Positions 44,017 to 53,195 of a stretch of 57,820 bases of DNA are shown in pieces. The notes beneath the pieces were generated by a model. The model worked only from the letters and a program-made list of their open reading frames with translations. It was not told the DNA's origin and did not search any database. This stretch comes from Campylobacteraceae bacterium. Lineage in GTDB: Bacteria; Campylobacterota; Campylobacteria; Campylobacterales; Sulfurospirillaceae. Made by a program: the position numbers and the translations under genes. Position 1 is the first letter of the stretch; every line of letters starts with the position of its first letter. Where the stretch lies: positions 1 through 57,820 of the forward strand of contig JALSKH010000006.1 of the NCBI GenBank assembly GCA_026988975.1, written 5' to 3'.

Positions 44017-44741
44017 AGTTCATCCTTCCATCTTTGCATCAAATTTTGTGTATATATCTTCATATCAGCCTCACTTTTGAAATCTTTTGGGTATATCGGG
44101 GATAGCATCTTTAGATAAATTTTCTCCCTCTTGCTTGTTCGAAAACACCATGCCTTTCTGGGTAAAAATTTATATGCGCCCTCTATGATGATTGGCACAA
44201 TCGGCACATTTTTTTTCATCGCTAAGTTGAATGCTCCTCTTTTAAAAGGTAAAAGTTTATCTCCTGTATGTCTAGTTCCCTCTGGAAAATATATAACATT
44301 TTTACCTCTTTCAAGATGTTTTTCTAGCTCTTTTTGGATTTGGGAAACTTCACTTAATGACCTGCCCTTTATATATCTCACGCCCACTGCATGGGTTATC
44401 TTCTGCACAAGTGGATATTTGCCTAAATTTACATTTGCAAAGATCAAATAATCCTTGACAAACATTGCAAATGCTGGAAAATCAAGTATGGATTGGTGCG
44501 TTGAAACATAAATAGCACCTTTTGGCATATCCTCTAAAACTTCAGCCTTTAAAACTATGCGGGGGACCAAAAGATAGAAAAGTCTATAAGAGAGTGCTGA
44601 TCCATTTTGAAAAAAACGAAGCGGATCTTTGATAAATGGTCTAAATACAAAGTATATAAGATATCCCGGAATCATCATGCCAACGAGCAATCCAAAAAAA
44701 ACAAAATGCCCTACGCTACCTAGTATGCACTTTAACACCAT
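44001..44741 (-). CDS. 1-acyl-sn-glycerol-3-phosphate acyltransferase-like (PlsC family)
   Basis: About 246 aa from ATG 44741, which has GGAAAGG three bases upstream. Longer readings start inside the neighbouring gene. An N-terminal membrane segment is followed by the catalytic H-x4-D motif (STHQSILDF) and FPEGTR. In pigment clusters this family is thought to attach the polyene acyl chain to a lipid or head group; here it is an alternative to the BtrH-like protein for joining the acid and resorcinol parts. Confidence 0.87.
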   Translation of the reverse strand: MVLKCILGSVGHFVFFGLLVGMMIPGYLIYFVFRPFIKDPLRFFQNGSALSYRLFYLLVPRIVLKAEVLEDMPKGAIYVSTHQSILDFPAFAMFVKDYLIFANVNLGKYPLVQKITHAVGVRYIKGRSLSEVSQIQKELEKHLERGKNVIYFPEGTRHTGDKLLPFKRGAFNLAMKKNVPIVPIIIEGAYKFLPRKAWCFRTSKREKIYLKMLSPIYPKDFKSEADMKIYTQNLMQRWKDELCDLS

Positions 44742-45258
44742 ATACCTTTCCATAAATAATTTGTCCCAGCAAAGCACCAAAAAAGAGAATGTACCAGCCA
44801 ACCGATGAATAAAATGCCCAAACAATATTGCTACAAAAGTTCACGATATAGATGTGAATGATAGTATTGACAAGCATCACAAATACCCAATACCCATCCC
44901 CTTTTTTCAAGAAATCTATCTCAGCCTCACTTAAATCCTTACGGTAAAATCTCTTTGTGAAACCTAAAACCATGTATTTTTTATTGAAATGTGCATCTAT
45001 AAATAGCAGTGAAAAGATCGCCGAAAGAGTTGCTGGTATGTATTTTACACTCTGTATGGAAGAGTAGTAGTAAGCGATGGATAAAATCAATACTATTACG
45101 CCAGGAACTGCCATATCTACAAAACTGCTTCTTTTTTTCACTTTAAAAGCAAGGTAAAAAATCGCCATCAAAAGATATACCCCAACAACCAGTCTAAACT
45201 CAAAATAGTGAATGAGAAGTACAAACATAGGAGCTAAGATGATACCTAGATACTGCAC
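44716..45258 (-). CDS. COG4648-type multi-helix membrane protein
   Basis: 180 aa with about five to six helices and a short soluble loop (KRFYRKDLSEAEIDFLKKGDG). The sequence resembles the COG4648 proteins regularly found next to FabG and PlsC-like genes in aryl polyene clusters. Biochemical role is unknown. It overlaps fabG by 1 bp and the acyltransferase by about 26 bp. Confidence 0.75.
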   Translation of the reverse strand: MQYLGIILAPMFVLLIHYFEFRLVVGVYLLMAIFYLAFKVKKRSSFVDMAVPGVIVLILSIAYYYSSIQSVKYIPATLSAIFSLLFIDAHFNKKYMVLGFTKRFYRKDLSEAEIDFLKKGDGYWVFVMLVNTIIHIYIVNFCSNIVWAFYSSVGWYILFFGALLGQIIYGKVYGVKVHTR

Positions 45259-45950
45259 TATCTGACCATTCCTCCGCTAATATTGAGCACCTCTGCGGTT
45301 ACGAAAGATGCTTTTTCAGCTAGAAAAAAGACGCACTCTGCCACCTCTTGTGGTTTTCCTATTCTTCTCAGAGGTATATCTTTTTTTATGCTTTTTATAT
45401 CCAAATCTTTTGTCATTTCAGACTCTATGAGTCCAGGAGCTACAGCATTGACTCGAATCTTATATCGTGCCACTTCAAGAGCCAATGCTTTTGTAAAAGC
45501 TATCATCGCACCCTTGGCAGCTGAGTAGTTAGTCTGCCCCATGTTTCCAACTAAACCCGAAACGGAAGCAACATTGACGATAGAACCACTCTTTTGGGTA
45601 ATCATATTTTTAATAACTGCCTTGGTCACATTATAAGTGCCGTTTACTGAAGTATCTATCACGCTTTGCCACTCATCATCACTCATCCAAAAAAAGAGCT
45701 TATCTTTAGTGATGCCAGCATTATTAACCAATACATCAAAGTCGATATTTGCCAATTTTAAGCCCACATCGTCTCTATCCAAAATATCAAATCCAATAAT
45801 CTCAGAATTTTCCAACTCATCACTTAACTCTAACGCCCTATTTTCATCGCTGCGATAGTGCAAATATACAAAATACCCCTTACGGTGAAACTCTCTAGCG
45901 ATAGCCTCACCTATGCTACCAGTAGAGCCGGTAATCAAAACTTTTTTCAC
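45258..45950 (-). CDS. 3-oxoacyl-ACP reductase (FabG-like)
   Basis: NADPH-dependent short-chain dehydrogenase that reduces the 3-keto group after each elongation. About 230 aa from GTG 45950, which has GGAG six bases upstream; the TTG at 45962 is a weaker alternative. TGSTGSIG (cofactor loop), NNAG and the Ser...Tyr-x3-Lys triad (VASVSG, YSAAKG) are all present. It lies 38 bp downstream of the ammonia-lyase gene. Confidence 0.92.
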   Translation of the reverse strand: MKKVLITGSTGSIGEAIAREFHRKGYFVYLHYRSDENRALELSDELENSEIIGFDILDRDDVGLKLANIDFDVLVNNAGITKDKLFFWMSDDEWQSVIDTSVNGTYNVTKAVIKNMITQKSGSIVNVASVSGLVGNMGQTNYSAAKGAMIAFTKALALEVARYKIRVNAVAPGLIESEMTKDLDIKSIKKDIPLRRIGKPQEVAECVFFLAEKASFVTAEVLNISGGMVR

Positions 45951-45988
45951 TTTAATCTCCAAAATTTAGATATATACTTAACTTTTAC

Positions 45989-47503
45989 TTATGCAAATTT
46001 TCCCTCTTTTAGCATTTTATTTACTACTTTTATATCTATGTCCATTCTTCTGTCATTTAGTAGTTTTGGGACTATTTTTCTTATTTCGTTGTATCTGTTT
46101 TGCAATGTTGATGAACATTTTTCATACCCTCTGATATCTACTGCTTGGGCGACTCCCAAAAAGGCGATGCTTAGCATATTGGCAAAATCTGGCAACTGTT
46201 TTGCAAAATTTCTTGCTGAAGTTGTTCCCATACTTACTTTGTCTTGGTTGAATGATTCGGTTGAACGAGAGTATAGAGAGGCTGCATTTGTGTTCATCAA
46301 GATATCAGCACTTAATGAACTTAGCGTTATCTGTATGAGTTTAAAGGCATGATGGGTTGATTTTTTATTTATCTTTAAATTTTCTCCTAAGCCTTTGTTG
46401 AATTTGTGGTCTATCAAAAGTTCAAACTGCTTATCTAATAAATCAGCCATATTTCCCATGCAAATCCTCATCGTATCCATCGCGTGAGCTATATATCCAC
46501 CATAAAAGTTTCCTGAAGTATAGATTCTCTTGCCTATTGGGTCTATCAGTGGATTATCATTTACACCATTTATCTCGTTTTCTATCCATTTTTTGGCGAT
46601 TTCTAAGTTATCTCTTACTACTCCTAAAACTTGCGGGGCACAACGGATGGAGTATCTATCTTGTATATTTTGGCACTTCTCATCTTGAAAATTTTCACAT
46701 CTGCTAAAAGCAACTTGTGTTAGTTTTGAGCCTTTGCATTTAGCTAGGATATTGGAAGCGGACTCTATCTGCCCTGCAAATGGTTTGCTTTTATGAACAT
46801 ATGGTTCAAGTGCCGTTGTATCGCATATCAAAAGCTCATAGATAGCCGCGATAAAACTTTCAAAACTTTCAAGCAAAACTTCAAACTCCTCTATCGCTTT
46901 TATAGCAATAGCACTCATGGTAGCTGTTCCGTTTATGACACCAAGTGCCTCTTTTGCTTTGAAGGTATATGGTTTGATTCCTAGCTCTTTATATACATCT
47001 TTTGTATCTCTTATCTTACCTTTATATGTCACTTCTCTATCGCCTGCTATGACGGCTGCTATGTATGATAAGGGGGCTAGATCTCCACTTGCTCCAACTG
47101 AACCTTGAGATGGTATCAGTGGATAAATTTCATTTTTAAGCAAAATTTCAAATCTCTCAAGCAAATCATAACTTATGCCGCTTTTTCCCTTGCTAAGACT
47201 GATAAGTCGAACTATCAGCATTATTTTTGAAACTTCTTCACTTAGATACTCACCCACTCCAACACCACAAAATCTATATAAGTTTTCTTGAAGTTCCATT
47301 GCTTCTTGCATGACAACCGCATTGCAACCAGACTCTCCATAGCCCGTCGTGATGCCATATATCGGTTGCCCCTCTTTTATGCGCTGAATTAAAAAATCAT
47401 GTCCATTATTTATCATTTTTTTAAATTTTTTGTTTTTGCTTAAAGTTATATTTTCTCTTTTTTTAAAGTTACTATACTCTACAAAATCGTTATCTATGGT
47501 CAT
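45989..47503 (-). CDS. Aromatic amino acid ammonia-lyase (HAL/PAL/TAL family)
   Basis: 504 aa. The MIO prosthetic group forms from Ala138-Ser139-Gly140 (GSVGASGDLAPLS); the catalytic loop Tyr55 is in YGITTGYGESG. The substrate-selecting position is Phe78 (LYRFCGVG), aligned by eye with His89 of bacterial tyrosine lyase and with Phe of plant phenylalanine lyases (IRFLNAG). This suggests phenylalanine as substrate, giving cinnamate. In the cluster it would make the aryl starter acid; no urocanase or other hut gene is nearby, which argues against histidine degradation. GGAG lies 8 bp before the ATG. Confidence 0.9.
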   Translation of the reverse strand: MTIDNDFVEYSNFKKRENITLSKNKKFKKMINNGHDFLIQRIKEGQPIYGITTGYGESGCNAVVMQEAMELQENLYRFCGVGVGEYLSEEVSKIMLIVRLISLSKGKSGISYDLLERFEILLKNEIYPLIPSQGSVGASGDLAPLSYIAAVIAGDREVTYKGKIRDTKDVYKELGIKPYTFKAKEALGVINGTATMSAIAIKAIEEFEVLLESFESFIAAIYELLICDTTALEPYVHKSKPFAGQIESASNILAKCKGSKLTQVAFSRCENFQDEKCQNIQDRYSIRCAPQVLGVVRDNLEIAKKWIENEINGVNDNPLIDPIGKRIYTSGNFYGGYIAHAMDTMRICMGNMADLLDKQFELLIDHKFNKGLGENLKINKKSTHHAFKLIQITLSSLSADILMNTNAASLYSRSTESFNQDKVSMGTTSARNFAKQLPDFANMLSIAFLGVAQAVDIRGYEKCSSTLQNRYNEIRKIVPKLLNDRRMDIDIKVVNKMLKEGKFA

Positions 47504-47505
47504 TC

Positions 47506-48147
47506 TTAAAGCTCCATTAAAATTTTATTTTTACCATTTTCATGCATATTTACAACACTAAATATATCTTGAAGTGCGCCTATGATGCCATCTGTTTGTT
47601 TCTGTTCTACCTCAACTGCTTCATCATCACAAACTTCTAAAACTACTGCAGCACCTGCTTCGAGATAGTCTGCACATCTGTTTATCTGTTCGATATTTTT
47701 GATATTTAAACACTCTATACAAACACACAATACTCTCTGTTTTGAGATCAAAGCCTGCAGTGCTGCTGTCTTTAGAGTTTGTAAAGATGTCTTCATTCCT
47801 GATGAGATAGTGATGATTTCATCTCTGTCTTTATTTATAATCGAAAAATATGACGGGGCAGTATTGTAAACGCTGTTTTGAAAAGATGTAGGCGAGAGAA
47901 GTCTTTTTTCAAGTACAGAGTTAGCTATCTTTGCTGTCTCTTCAAGCTCGCTAAAACATGTTCCATATACGATTTTTCCACCTTCAAAATTGCATTGATC
48001 GCTCAAGTAAAGCATCACTTTTGCATTTCTAGTAAGTCTTCGTCTTAACATCATATTTGGTACTAATTTTTTTTCATTTAAATTTTCAATTTTAATTGGT
48101 GCAAAAATTTTAGCTGAACTGACTATATTTAAGGCTACTTTTTTCAT
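47506..48147 (-). CDS. Ketosynthase chain-length-factor-like protein (N-terminal KS domain only)
   Basis: 213 aa from ATG 48147, which overlaps the upstream stop by 4 bp (ATGA) and has GGAG upstream. Resembles the Ketoacyl-synt_2 family: NMMLRRRLTRNAKVMLYL, IVYGTCFSELEET and SPTSFQNSVYNTAPSYFS. It lacks the catalytic Cys context and the whole C-terminal KS half. In aryl polyene clusters such proteins accompany ketosynthases and may set chain length. Confidence 0.82.
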   Translation of the reverse strand: MKKVALNIVSSAKIFAPIKIENLNEKKLVPNMMLRRRLTRNAKVMLYLSDQCNFEGGKIVYGTCFSELEETAKIANSVLEKRLLSPTSFQNSVYNTAPSYFSIINKDRDEIITISSGMKTSLQTLKTAALQALISKQRVLCVCIECLNIKNIEQINRCADYLEAGAAVVLEVCDDEAVEVEQKQTDGIIGALQDIFSVVNMHENGKNKILMEL

Positions 48148-49238
48148 ATGCACTCTCCAAAAATCAACGAAGTATTGTTGCCACCAAATGCAAAAGAGTT
48201 ACTCATGACATTTTTTACTCTCATCTTTACAGGCTCTAGTGGGACATTTATATTTTTATTTTCTAGCTCAGTTAAATTTGCCTGAGGCGGGATCAAAGAG
48301 CGTTTTATCGCTTCACATGATACTATCGCTTCTACTGCGCCAGCAGCTCCAAGCGTGTGGCCGGTAATGGCTTTGGTAGAGCTAACAAAAGCGTCTATTC
48401 CAAATATCTCTTCTACTGCTTTAGCTTCGACTCTGTCATTTGCTATAGTTGCTGTTCCATGAGCATTTATATACTCTACATCTGATGGATTTAGATTTGC
48501 ATCTTTTAGGGCATCTTGCATCGAACTTATCGCTCCACTTGCATCTGGATTTGGATTTGTCATGTGGTACGCATCGCTACTGGCTCCGACACCTTTTAAC
48601 TCTATGGAATTTTCTTTTTTTTGATTTTGAATCAAGATAGCAGCCACCGCTTCAGCCACATTCATACCATCTCTGTTTTTATCAAACGGCCTGCATTTAT
48701 CACCTGAGAGTACACTAAGAGCATAAAACCCCAAAACAGTGGATTTGCATAGCCCATCTGCCCCAACAACGAGTATATTTTCATATGCTCCTGCTTCTAT
48801 CAATCTTTTTGCGAGCACAAAGGCATTTGCGCTAGAGGTACAGGCTGTGGAGATAGCTCTTGAATCATAAAATCCAAACTCTTTTTCCAAGTAATCGGTT
48901 AGTGCATTCATGGAGTATCTGTTTGGGTCTATATTTTCATAACTTTTCTGGGCATAAAATATCTCTTCGCACTCCTGCATGCCTCCGACTGAAGATCCAA
49001 GAATGAGCAAAGTATTGTGAAAATCTTCAAGATTTGATTCTTTTAAAACTTTGCTAACAACCTCTTTCAAAAGAGTATATATATCTTCATACTGCATGAT
49101 TCCCAAACCTGCTGTTGCATCCTCTATATATGTTTTATCTACAGTAATAGCAGACTCTTTTGCATATATAGCATCCATAAGTGCCTTTACATCTCCCGCA
49201 TCGCACAGTAGTTCATAACTGTTAATATAACTTTTCAT
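48144..49238 (-). CDS. 3-oxoacyl-ACP synthase II-type ketosynthase
   Basis: 364 aa with an intact catalytic triad: Cys133 in STACTSSANAF, His in NAHGTATIANDRVEA, His in KAITGHTLGAAGAVE. It extends the polyene chain with malonyl-ACP. The active-site Cys and surrounding GS/SSxG segments show this is a functional elongating subunit. It overlaps the degenerate partner gene upstream by 17 bp. Confidence 0.92.
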   Translation of the reverse strand: MKSYINSYELLCDAGDVKALMDAIYAKESAITVDKTYIEDATAGLGIMQYEDIYTLLKEVVSKVLKESNLEDFHNTLLILGSSVGGMQECEEIFYAQKSYENIDPNRYSMNALTDYLEKEFGFYDSRAISTACTSSANAFVLAKRLIEAGAYENILVVGADGLCKSTVLGFYALSVLSGDKCRPFDKNRDGMNVAEAVAAILIQNQKKENSIELKGVGASSDAYHMTNPNPDASGAISSMQDALKDANLNPSDVEYINAHGTATIANDRVEAKAVEEIFGIDAFVSSTKAITGHTLGAAGAVEAIVSCEAIKRSLIPPQANLTELENKNINVPLEPVKMRVKNVMSNSFAFGGNNTSLIFGECI

Positions 49239-50010
49239 TTTTACTCTTTATTATCTTGTATCTATCTTCAAAGCAATCCACGAAAACCATATCTCTTCTC
49301 TCTTTTATAGCTCTATTTACTTCGTAACTTGCTATTGTTTCAAAAAAATCTGTATCTTTTTTTATGCTACATCTTGGAGAAAAAAAAGCTTTTTGCATAT
49401 CTATCTTCTCTTTTAATTTGTCTAAACTATAACTCTGTATGTCAAACTCTATCGAAGCTATCGCACCTTCTTTTTTCAATGAGAGCTTTTGGTAATTTAC
49501 ACTGCTTACTACTTTAGTCTCTTCATCCACTCCCAAAACTCTCTTGATGCTTTGTTCTGGATTTGAGATTAAATCTATAGTGCATATTATAGCATCTTTT
49601 TTAGATTCTCTTAGCGAGGAGTAGATACTAAGCAAAGTGTTTATATATGTAAAATTATCTGAAATTTGAAATATATTTTTGCCTGTGATGCCTAATGTTT
49701 TTGCAACATAATAACTCGTTGTATTGCCCAACAGATTGATAAAATCAAAAAGTTTTAGAGCCTCCGACTCTTCAAACATGTAGGTATTTGTCTTTTGAAC
49801 TATATCGATATTTCCTACCCCACTTGTCAAGTAAAGCTCGTCATTAGCGCTTATCTCACACTTTTGCTTTAGTAAAGCAGCACCATAAACTGCTAAATGT
49901 ATAAACCTGTCTTGTCTTCTTGTATCTATCTTGTATCGTTGTTTCAACTCTTTTTTTATATCCAACCCATCATCTATATATGAGCTGTAATTTTTTATAT
50001 ATAGTGTCAT
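49222..50010 (-). CDS. Degenerate ketosynthase-like protein lacking the catalytic cysteine
   Basis: 262 aa. The order of segments follows a thiolase/KS fold (LYLTSGVGNIDIVQ, FINLLGNTTSYYVAKTLGI) but where the nucleophile should be it reads ISDNFTYINTLLSIYSSL, with no Cys, and neither catalytic His motif is found. It is flanked by two complete KS genes with 4- and 17-bp overlaps, so it is probably a structural or chain-length partner. Family assignment is by residual pattern and position. Confidence 0.7.
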   Translation of the reverse strand: MTLYIKNYSSYIDDGLDIKKELKQRYKIDTRRQDRFIHLAVYGAALLKQKCEISANDELYLTSGVGNIDIVQKTNTYMFEESEALKLFDFINLLGNTTSYYVAKTLGITGKNIFQISDNFTYINTLLSIYSSLRESKKDAIICTIDLISNPEQSIKRVLGVDEETKVVSSVNYQKLSLKKEGAIASIEFDIQSYSLDKLKEKIDMQKAFFSPRCSIKKDTDFFETIASYEVNRAIKERRDMVFVDCFEDRYKIIKSKNEKLY

Positions 50011-51119
50011 GCATCACTCTTTTTTATGATTAGAGAAGTATTGTTCCCACCAAATCCAAAGTAGTTGCACATGAAAACTCCGCTCTCGCACTTTTCATGC
50101 TCTTTCAGTGGGGCAAAATCAATCAAAATTGGCTTCTCGCAAAAGAGTGTTTTTGGTAAAAAGCCCTGATCTATACACTCTTGAAGCATAGCAATCTCAA
50201 CCACGCCTGAAGCACCGATAGTGTGACCGATATATGGCTTGAGAGCTGTGAATTTAATGCTTTTACAAAAGAGTTTTTTTATGGCATTTATCTCGGCCAA
50301 ATCGTTGCTAAGAGAACCCGTACCATGAGCTTTCAAAGCGGTAATATCCTCTACATGTAGAGCTGAATTAGTAAGTGCATTTTGCATCACTTCGACGCAC
50401 TCTTCTCCGCTGCTGCTAACTGCTGTGATAGTTTGGGAATTGCAATTGCTAAAGCCACCCTCTATACTCCAAAGAGATTCATCTTTGCCTAAAAGAATAG
50501 CTCCGACTGCTTCGCCAAGCACGAGACCATCTCTTTGAAGATCAAAAGGTTTTGGCAAATCTTTTGAAATCAAATCCATACTGTAAAAACCGCTACTCAT
50601 GATTGGAGAAAATACCTCCAATCCTACGACTATAGCTTTTTGAAAAACTCCTGCATTTATGAGATTTTTTGCCTCCAATAGAGCATTGGCGCTAGAAGTA
50701 CAGGCGGTATTTATGCTCATCGTAAACTCATTTAAACCAAACTCTCTTGAGAGACTTTTGGCATATGAGTCTATGCTTAATTTTTGAGAACCATAAGGCT
50801 TCTTTTTATACTCATAAGCACTCGCATTTATGGCATCTACCAAATTCCAATCTATCTGGGAAGTACCTATCAAAACAGCTGTTGATTTTCTATCTTCTTT
50901 ATCAAGTTTTCTAACTATCTTTGCCACAATATTTTGCAAAAGAGCATAGATACTCTCTTGATTTTGCTCTACTTTGTCTTTAAAAGCATAGTAAGGAATC
51001 CTGACTTCTATCTCTTTTGATGAAATTCCACTTTTAGACTCGAGGAGCGAGCTGATTGTCTGTTTTGCATCTCCTAGTGAAGTGAGAATCTCAAAATCCA
51101 GTATATTTACACTAGCCAT
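50007..51119 (-). CDS. 3-oxoacyl-ACP synthase II-type ketosynthase
   Basis: 370 aa with the catalytic triad intact: Cys140 in NTACTSSANALLEA, His in KAHGTGSLSND, His in PYIGHTIGASGVVE. This is the second complete ketosynthase of the cluster; it may handle the starter condensation or the alkyl chain of the resorcinol. It overlaps the ACP gene by 8 bp. Confidence 0.92.
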   Translation of the reverse strand: MASVNILDFEILTSLGDAKQTISSLLESKSGISSKEIEVRIPYYAFKDKVEQNQESIYALLQNIVAKIVRKLDKEDRKSTAVLIGTSQIDWNLVDAINASAYEYKKKPYGSQKLSIDSYAKSLSREFGLNEFTMSINTACTSSANALLEAKNLINAGVFQKAIVVGLEVFSPIMSSGFYSMDLISKDLPKPFDLQRDGLVLGEAVGAILLGKDESLWSIEGGFSNCNSQTITAVSSSGEECVEVMQNALTNSALHVEDITALKAHGTGSLSNDLAEINAIKKLFCKSIKFTALKPYIGHTIGASGVVEIAMLQECIDQGFLPKTLFCEKPILIDFAPLKEHEKCESGVFMCNYFGFGGNNTSLIIKKSDA

Positions 51120-51381
51120 TTTGCTCTTTTATTATATACTCTGCCAATTTATCTATGGTGGTTACAGTTCTTCTAAACTCTTTAGAATCTCCAAGTCTCA
51201 CACCATAAAGTTTTTGCAATCCCATAGAGATTGCAAGTGCATCAAGGGAGTCTAGTTCTAGTCCACTTTGGGGCGAAAAAAGCTCTACGCCATCACTTAT
51301 ATCTTCAGGTTTGAACTCATCTTTTTCACACTCTTGGATAATCATCTCTTTTATCTCTTGTTTTATCTTGTTTTTATCCAC
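51112..51381 (-). CDS. Acyl carrier protein 1
   Basis: 89 aa; phosphopantetheine Ser45 in GLELDSLDALAIS. The start is GTG at 51381, overlapping the permease stop by 8 bp. It sits directly upstream of the ketosynthase set. A second ACP (40018-40281) belongs to the same operon; the two may serve the polyene and resorcinol branches separately. Confidence 0.88.
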   Translation of the reverse strand: MDKNKIKQEIKEMIIQECEKDEFKPEDISDGVELFSPQSGLELDSLDALAISMGLQKLYGVRLGDSKEFRRTVTTIDKLAEYIIKEQNG

Positions 51382-52513
51382 CCAACAAACCTTTTTTCAT
51401 TTTTATATTTAGTATCATTACGGAAATTATCATGGCAACCACTCCAAAAAGGCTTAAATACACAAACTCTTTCAAGATACTAATAACACCTCCACCTTTT
51501 AAAAAGATCTCCAAAAATCCATCTAATCCCCAAGACATTGGCGATATATTTGCTAAAGTCTGCATAAAGTGAGGCATTATAAACTTTGGCACCATCACGC
51601 CGCCAATCGCACCAAGAAGTATGCTCAATATCCCGCCAATCGTAGAAGCTTGCTCACTAGAACTACTGCTAACCGCAATCAATACAGCAAGTCCCGTAGC
51701 ACAAATACTCAGCGCAAAACTAAGAGTTATAATCGCAAAAATAGAGCCATTTAAGCTTAATGCCGGAGTATCAAATAGAGGCACCATAAACATACCAACC
51801 CAAATCATCACCCATGCTTGTATCTGGGCTATTAGAAGGTATGGTATGATTTTTGAAATAACCATATATGTCCATGAAACACTCATAGAATTTAATCGCA
51901 AGAGCGTATTTTGCCGTCTCTCGTTTATAAAAACAGTAGATATAGGAGTTATCATAAAAAACATACCAAACACGATCCAAGATGGAACACTCTGCTGCGT
52001 TGAGTTTGGTATATCTTTTTTCTTGTTATAACTTAGGTCAAAAAGTTTACTACTATCTAAACTAACAGATGCTACTGCCGAGCCAGCTTCGCTTGAAAAC
52101 TCCATCAATCTATTTGTTATGATTTTAAGTTTTAAACTGGCTACAATTTTGAGCAATTTTGCCTTAAAAAGCTCTATTTCATCACTTTTTAGTGGCTCTT
52201 TTATCTCTACATGTAGCTTTTTTTTACTGCTTGCATACCCCTTGGGAATCTCCAAGATTATCTCTGCTTGTGTTTTGTTTACTATTTTAAAACTCTTCTG
52301 CTTAGATATATTTTCCACTAACTCCTTGCTTATACTATTTTTGTCATGGTTGATAATATTTACTGCAAAACTGACACTTTTTTGAGTAAAAACATCTCTC
52401 ATAGCCACTGATATGATCAATATAAAAAGAGCTGGCATCAAAAAGAGAATAGCTAAGGCTTTTTTATCTCGCAGGACAAGTAAAAACTCTTTTTTGACCA
52501 TCGCACTAAACAT
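51374..52513 (-). CDS. ABC-2 type exporter permease
   Basis: 379 aa. N-terminal helix (about residues 18-37) followed by a large periplasmic domain to about residue 175, then five helices, the layout of ABC2_membrane_3 exporters. It pairs with the ATPase encoded just upstream (8-bp overlap). Likely exports or flips a cluster intermediate; substrate is unproven. Confidence 0.88.
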   Translation of the reverse strand: MFSAMVKKEFLLVLRDKKALAILFLMPALFILIISVAMRDVFTQKSVSFAVNIINHDKNSISKELVENISKQKSFKIVNKTQAEIILEIPKGYASSKKKLHVEIKEPLKSDEIELFKAKLLKIVASLKLKIITNRLMEFSSEAGSAVASVSLDSSKLFDLSYNKKKDIPNSTQQSVPSWIVFGMFFMITPISTVFINERRQNTLLRLNSMSVSWTYMVISKIIPYLLIAQIQAWVMIWVGMFMVPLFDTPALSLNGSIFAIITLSFALSICATGLAVLIAVSSSSSEQASTIGGILSILLGAIGGVMVPKFIMPHFMQTLANISPMSWGLDGFLEIFLKGGGVISILKEFVYLSLFGVVAMIISVMILNIKMKKGLLGG

Positions 52514-53195
52514 CTTTTGTCAACTCCAAAAACTCTCTTTCCAGATTTGTAGATTTGTCTATACTCTCTTGCATAACAAGTTTACCATGCGAAATGATCG
52601 CTACCTCATCGCAAATCATTGCAACTTCATTCATATAGTGGCTTGTATATACAACCGTGATACCAAAATCTTTATAGCTTTTTATAGACTCCAATATCTC
52701 ATTTCTACTTTTTGGGTCAATCCCGACTGTAGGCTCATCAAAATAGATAATTTTTGGGCTATTTAGCAAACCTATGGCTATGTTCAATCTTCTTTTTTGA
52801 CCACCTGAGAGGCTGTTTGCACTTTGATTTAGCACATCTTTTAAACCATTTATCTCTATTGCTTTATCATAGTTCTCTTTTTTTGCATTTTGAATTTTAG
52901 CAAAAAAATCAAGATTTTCTTTCACGCTCAATTTTTCATAAAAAGCCAGATTTTGAGGGATGATAGAACTAATCTCTTTTATCTTTTTGATATTAGTTTT
53001 TATATCCAACCCATCAACTTTAATATCTCCACTATCTATATCACTAAGTCCGTTCAATATAGACAAAATTGTACTTTTTCCTGCTCCATTGACTCCCAAG
53101 AGTCCAAATATGCTTCCTTTTTTAACTTTAAAGCAGAGATGATTAAGTGCAATAAAATCACCATACTTTTTAACGACATCAACTACTTTGATCAT
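52506..53195 (-). CDS. ABC transporter ATP-binding protein
   Basis: 229 aa single ABC domain: Walker A GVNGAGKST, signature LSGGQKRRLN, Walker B IIYFDEPTVG, and the switch His in YTSHYMNE. It energises the ABC-2 permease. Overlaps neighbours by 4 and 8 bp. Confidence 0.92.
   Translation of the reverse strand: MIKVVDVVKKYGDFIALNHLCFKVKKGSIFGLLGVNGAGKSTILSILNGLSDIDSGDIKVDGLDIKTNIKKIKEISSIIPQNLAFYEKLSVKENLDFFAKIQNAKKENYDKAIEINGLKDVLNQSANSLSGGQKRRLNIAIGLLNSPKIIYFDEPTVGIDPKSRNEILESIKSYKDFGITVVYTSHYMNEVAMICDEVAIISHGKLVMQESIDKSTNLEREFLELTKDV

Noticed and set aside
45989-47503. Histidine degradation gene hutH
   Set aside because: No hutU, hutI or hutG nearby, and it sits in the middle of a polyketide pigment operon; the selectivity position also lacks the His of histidine lyases.
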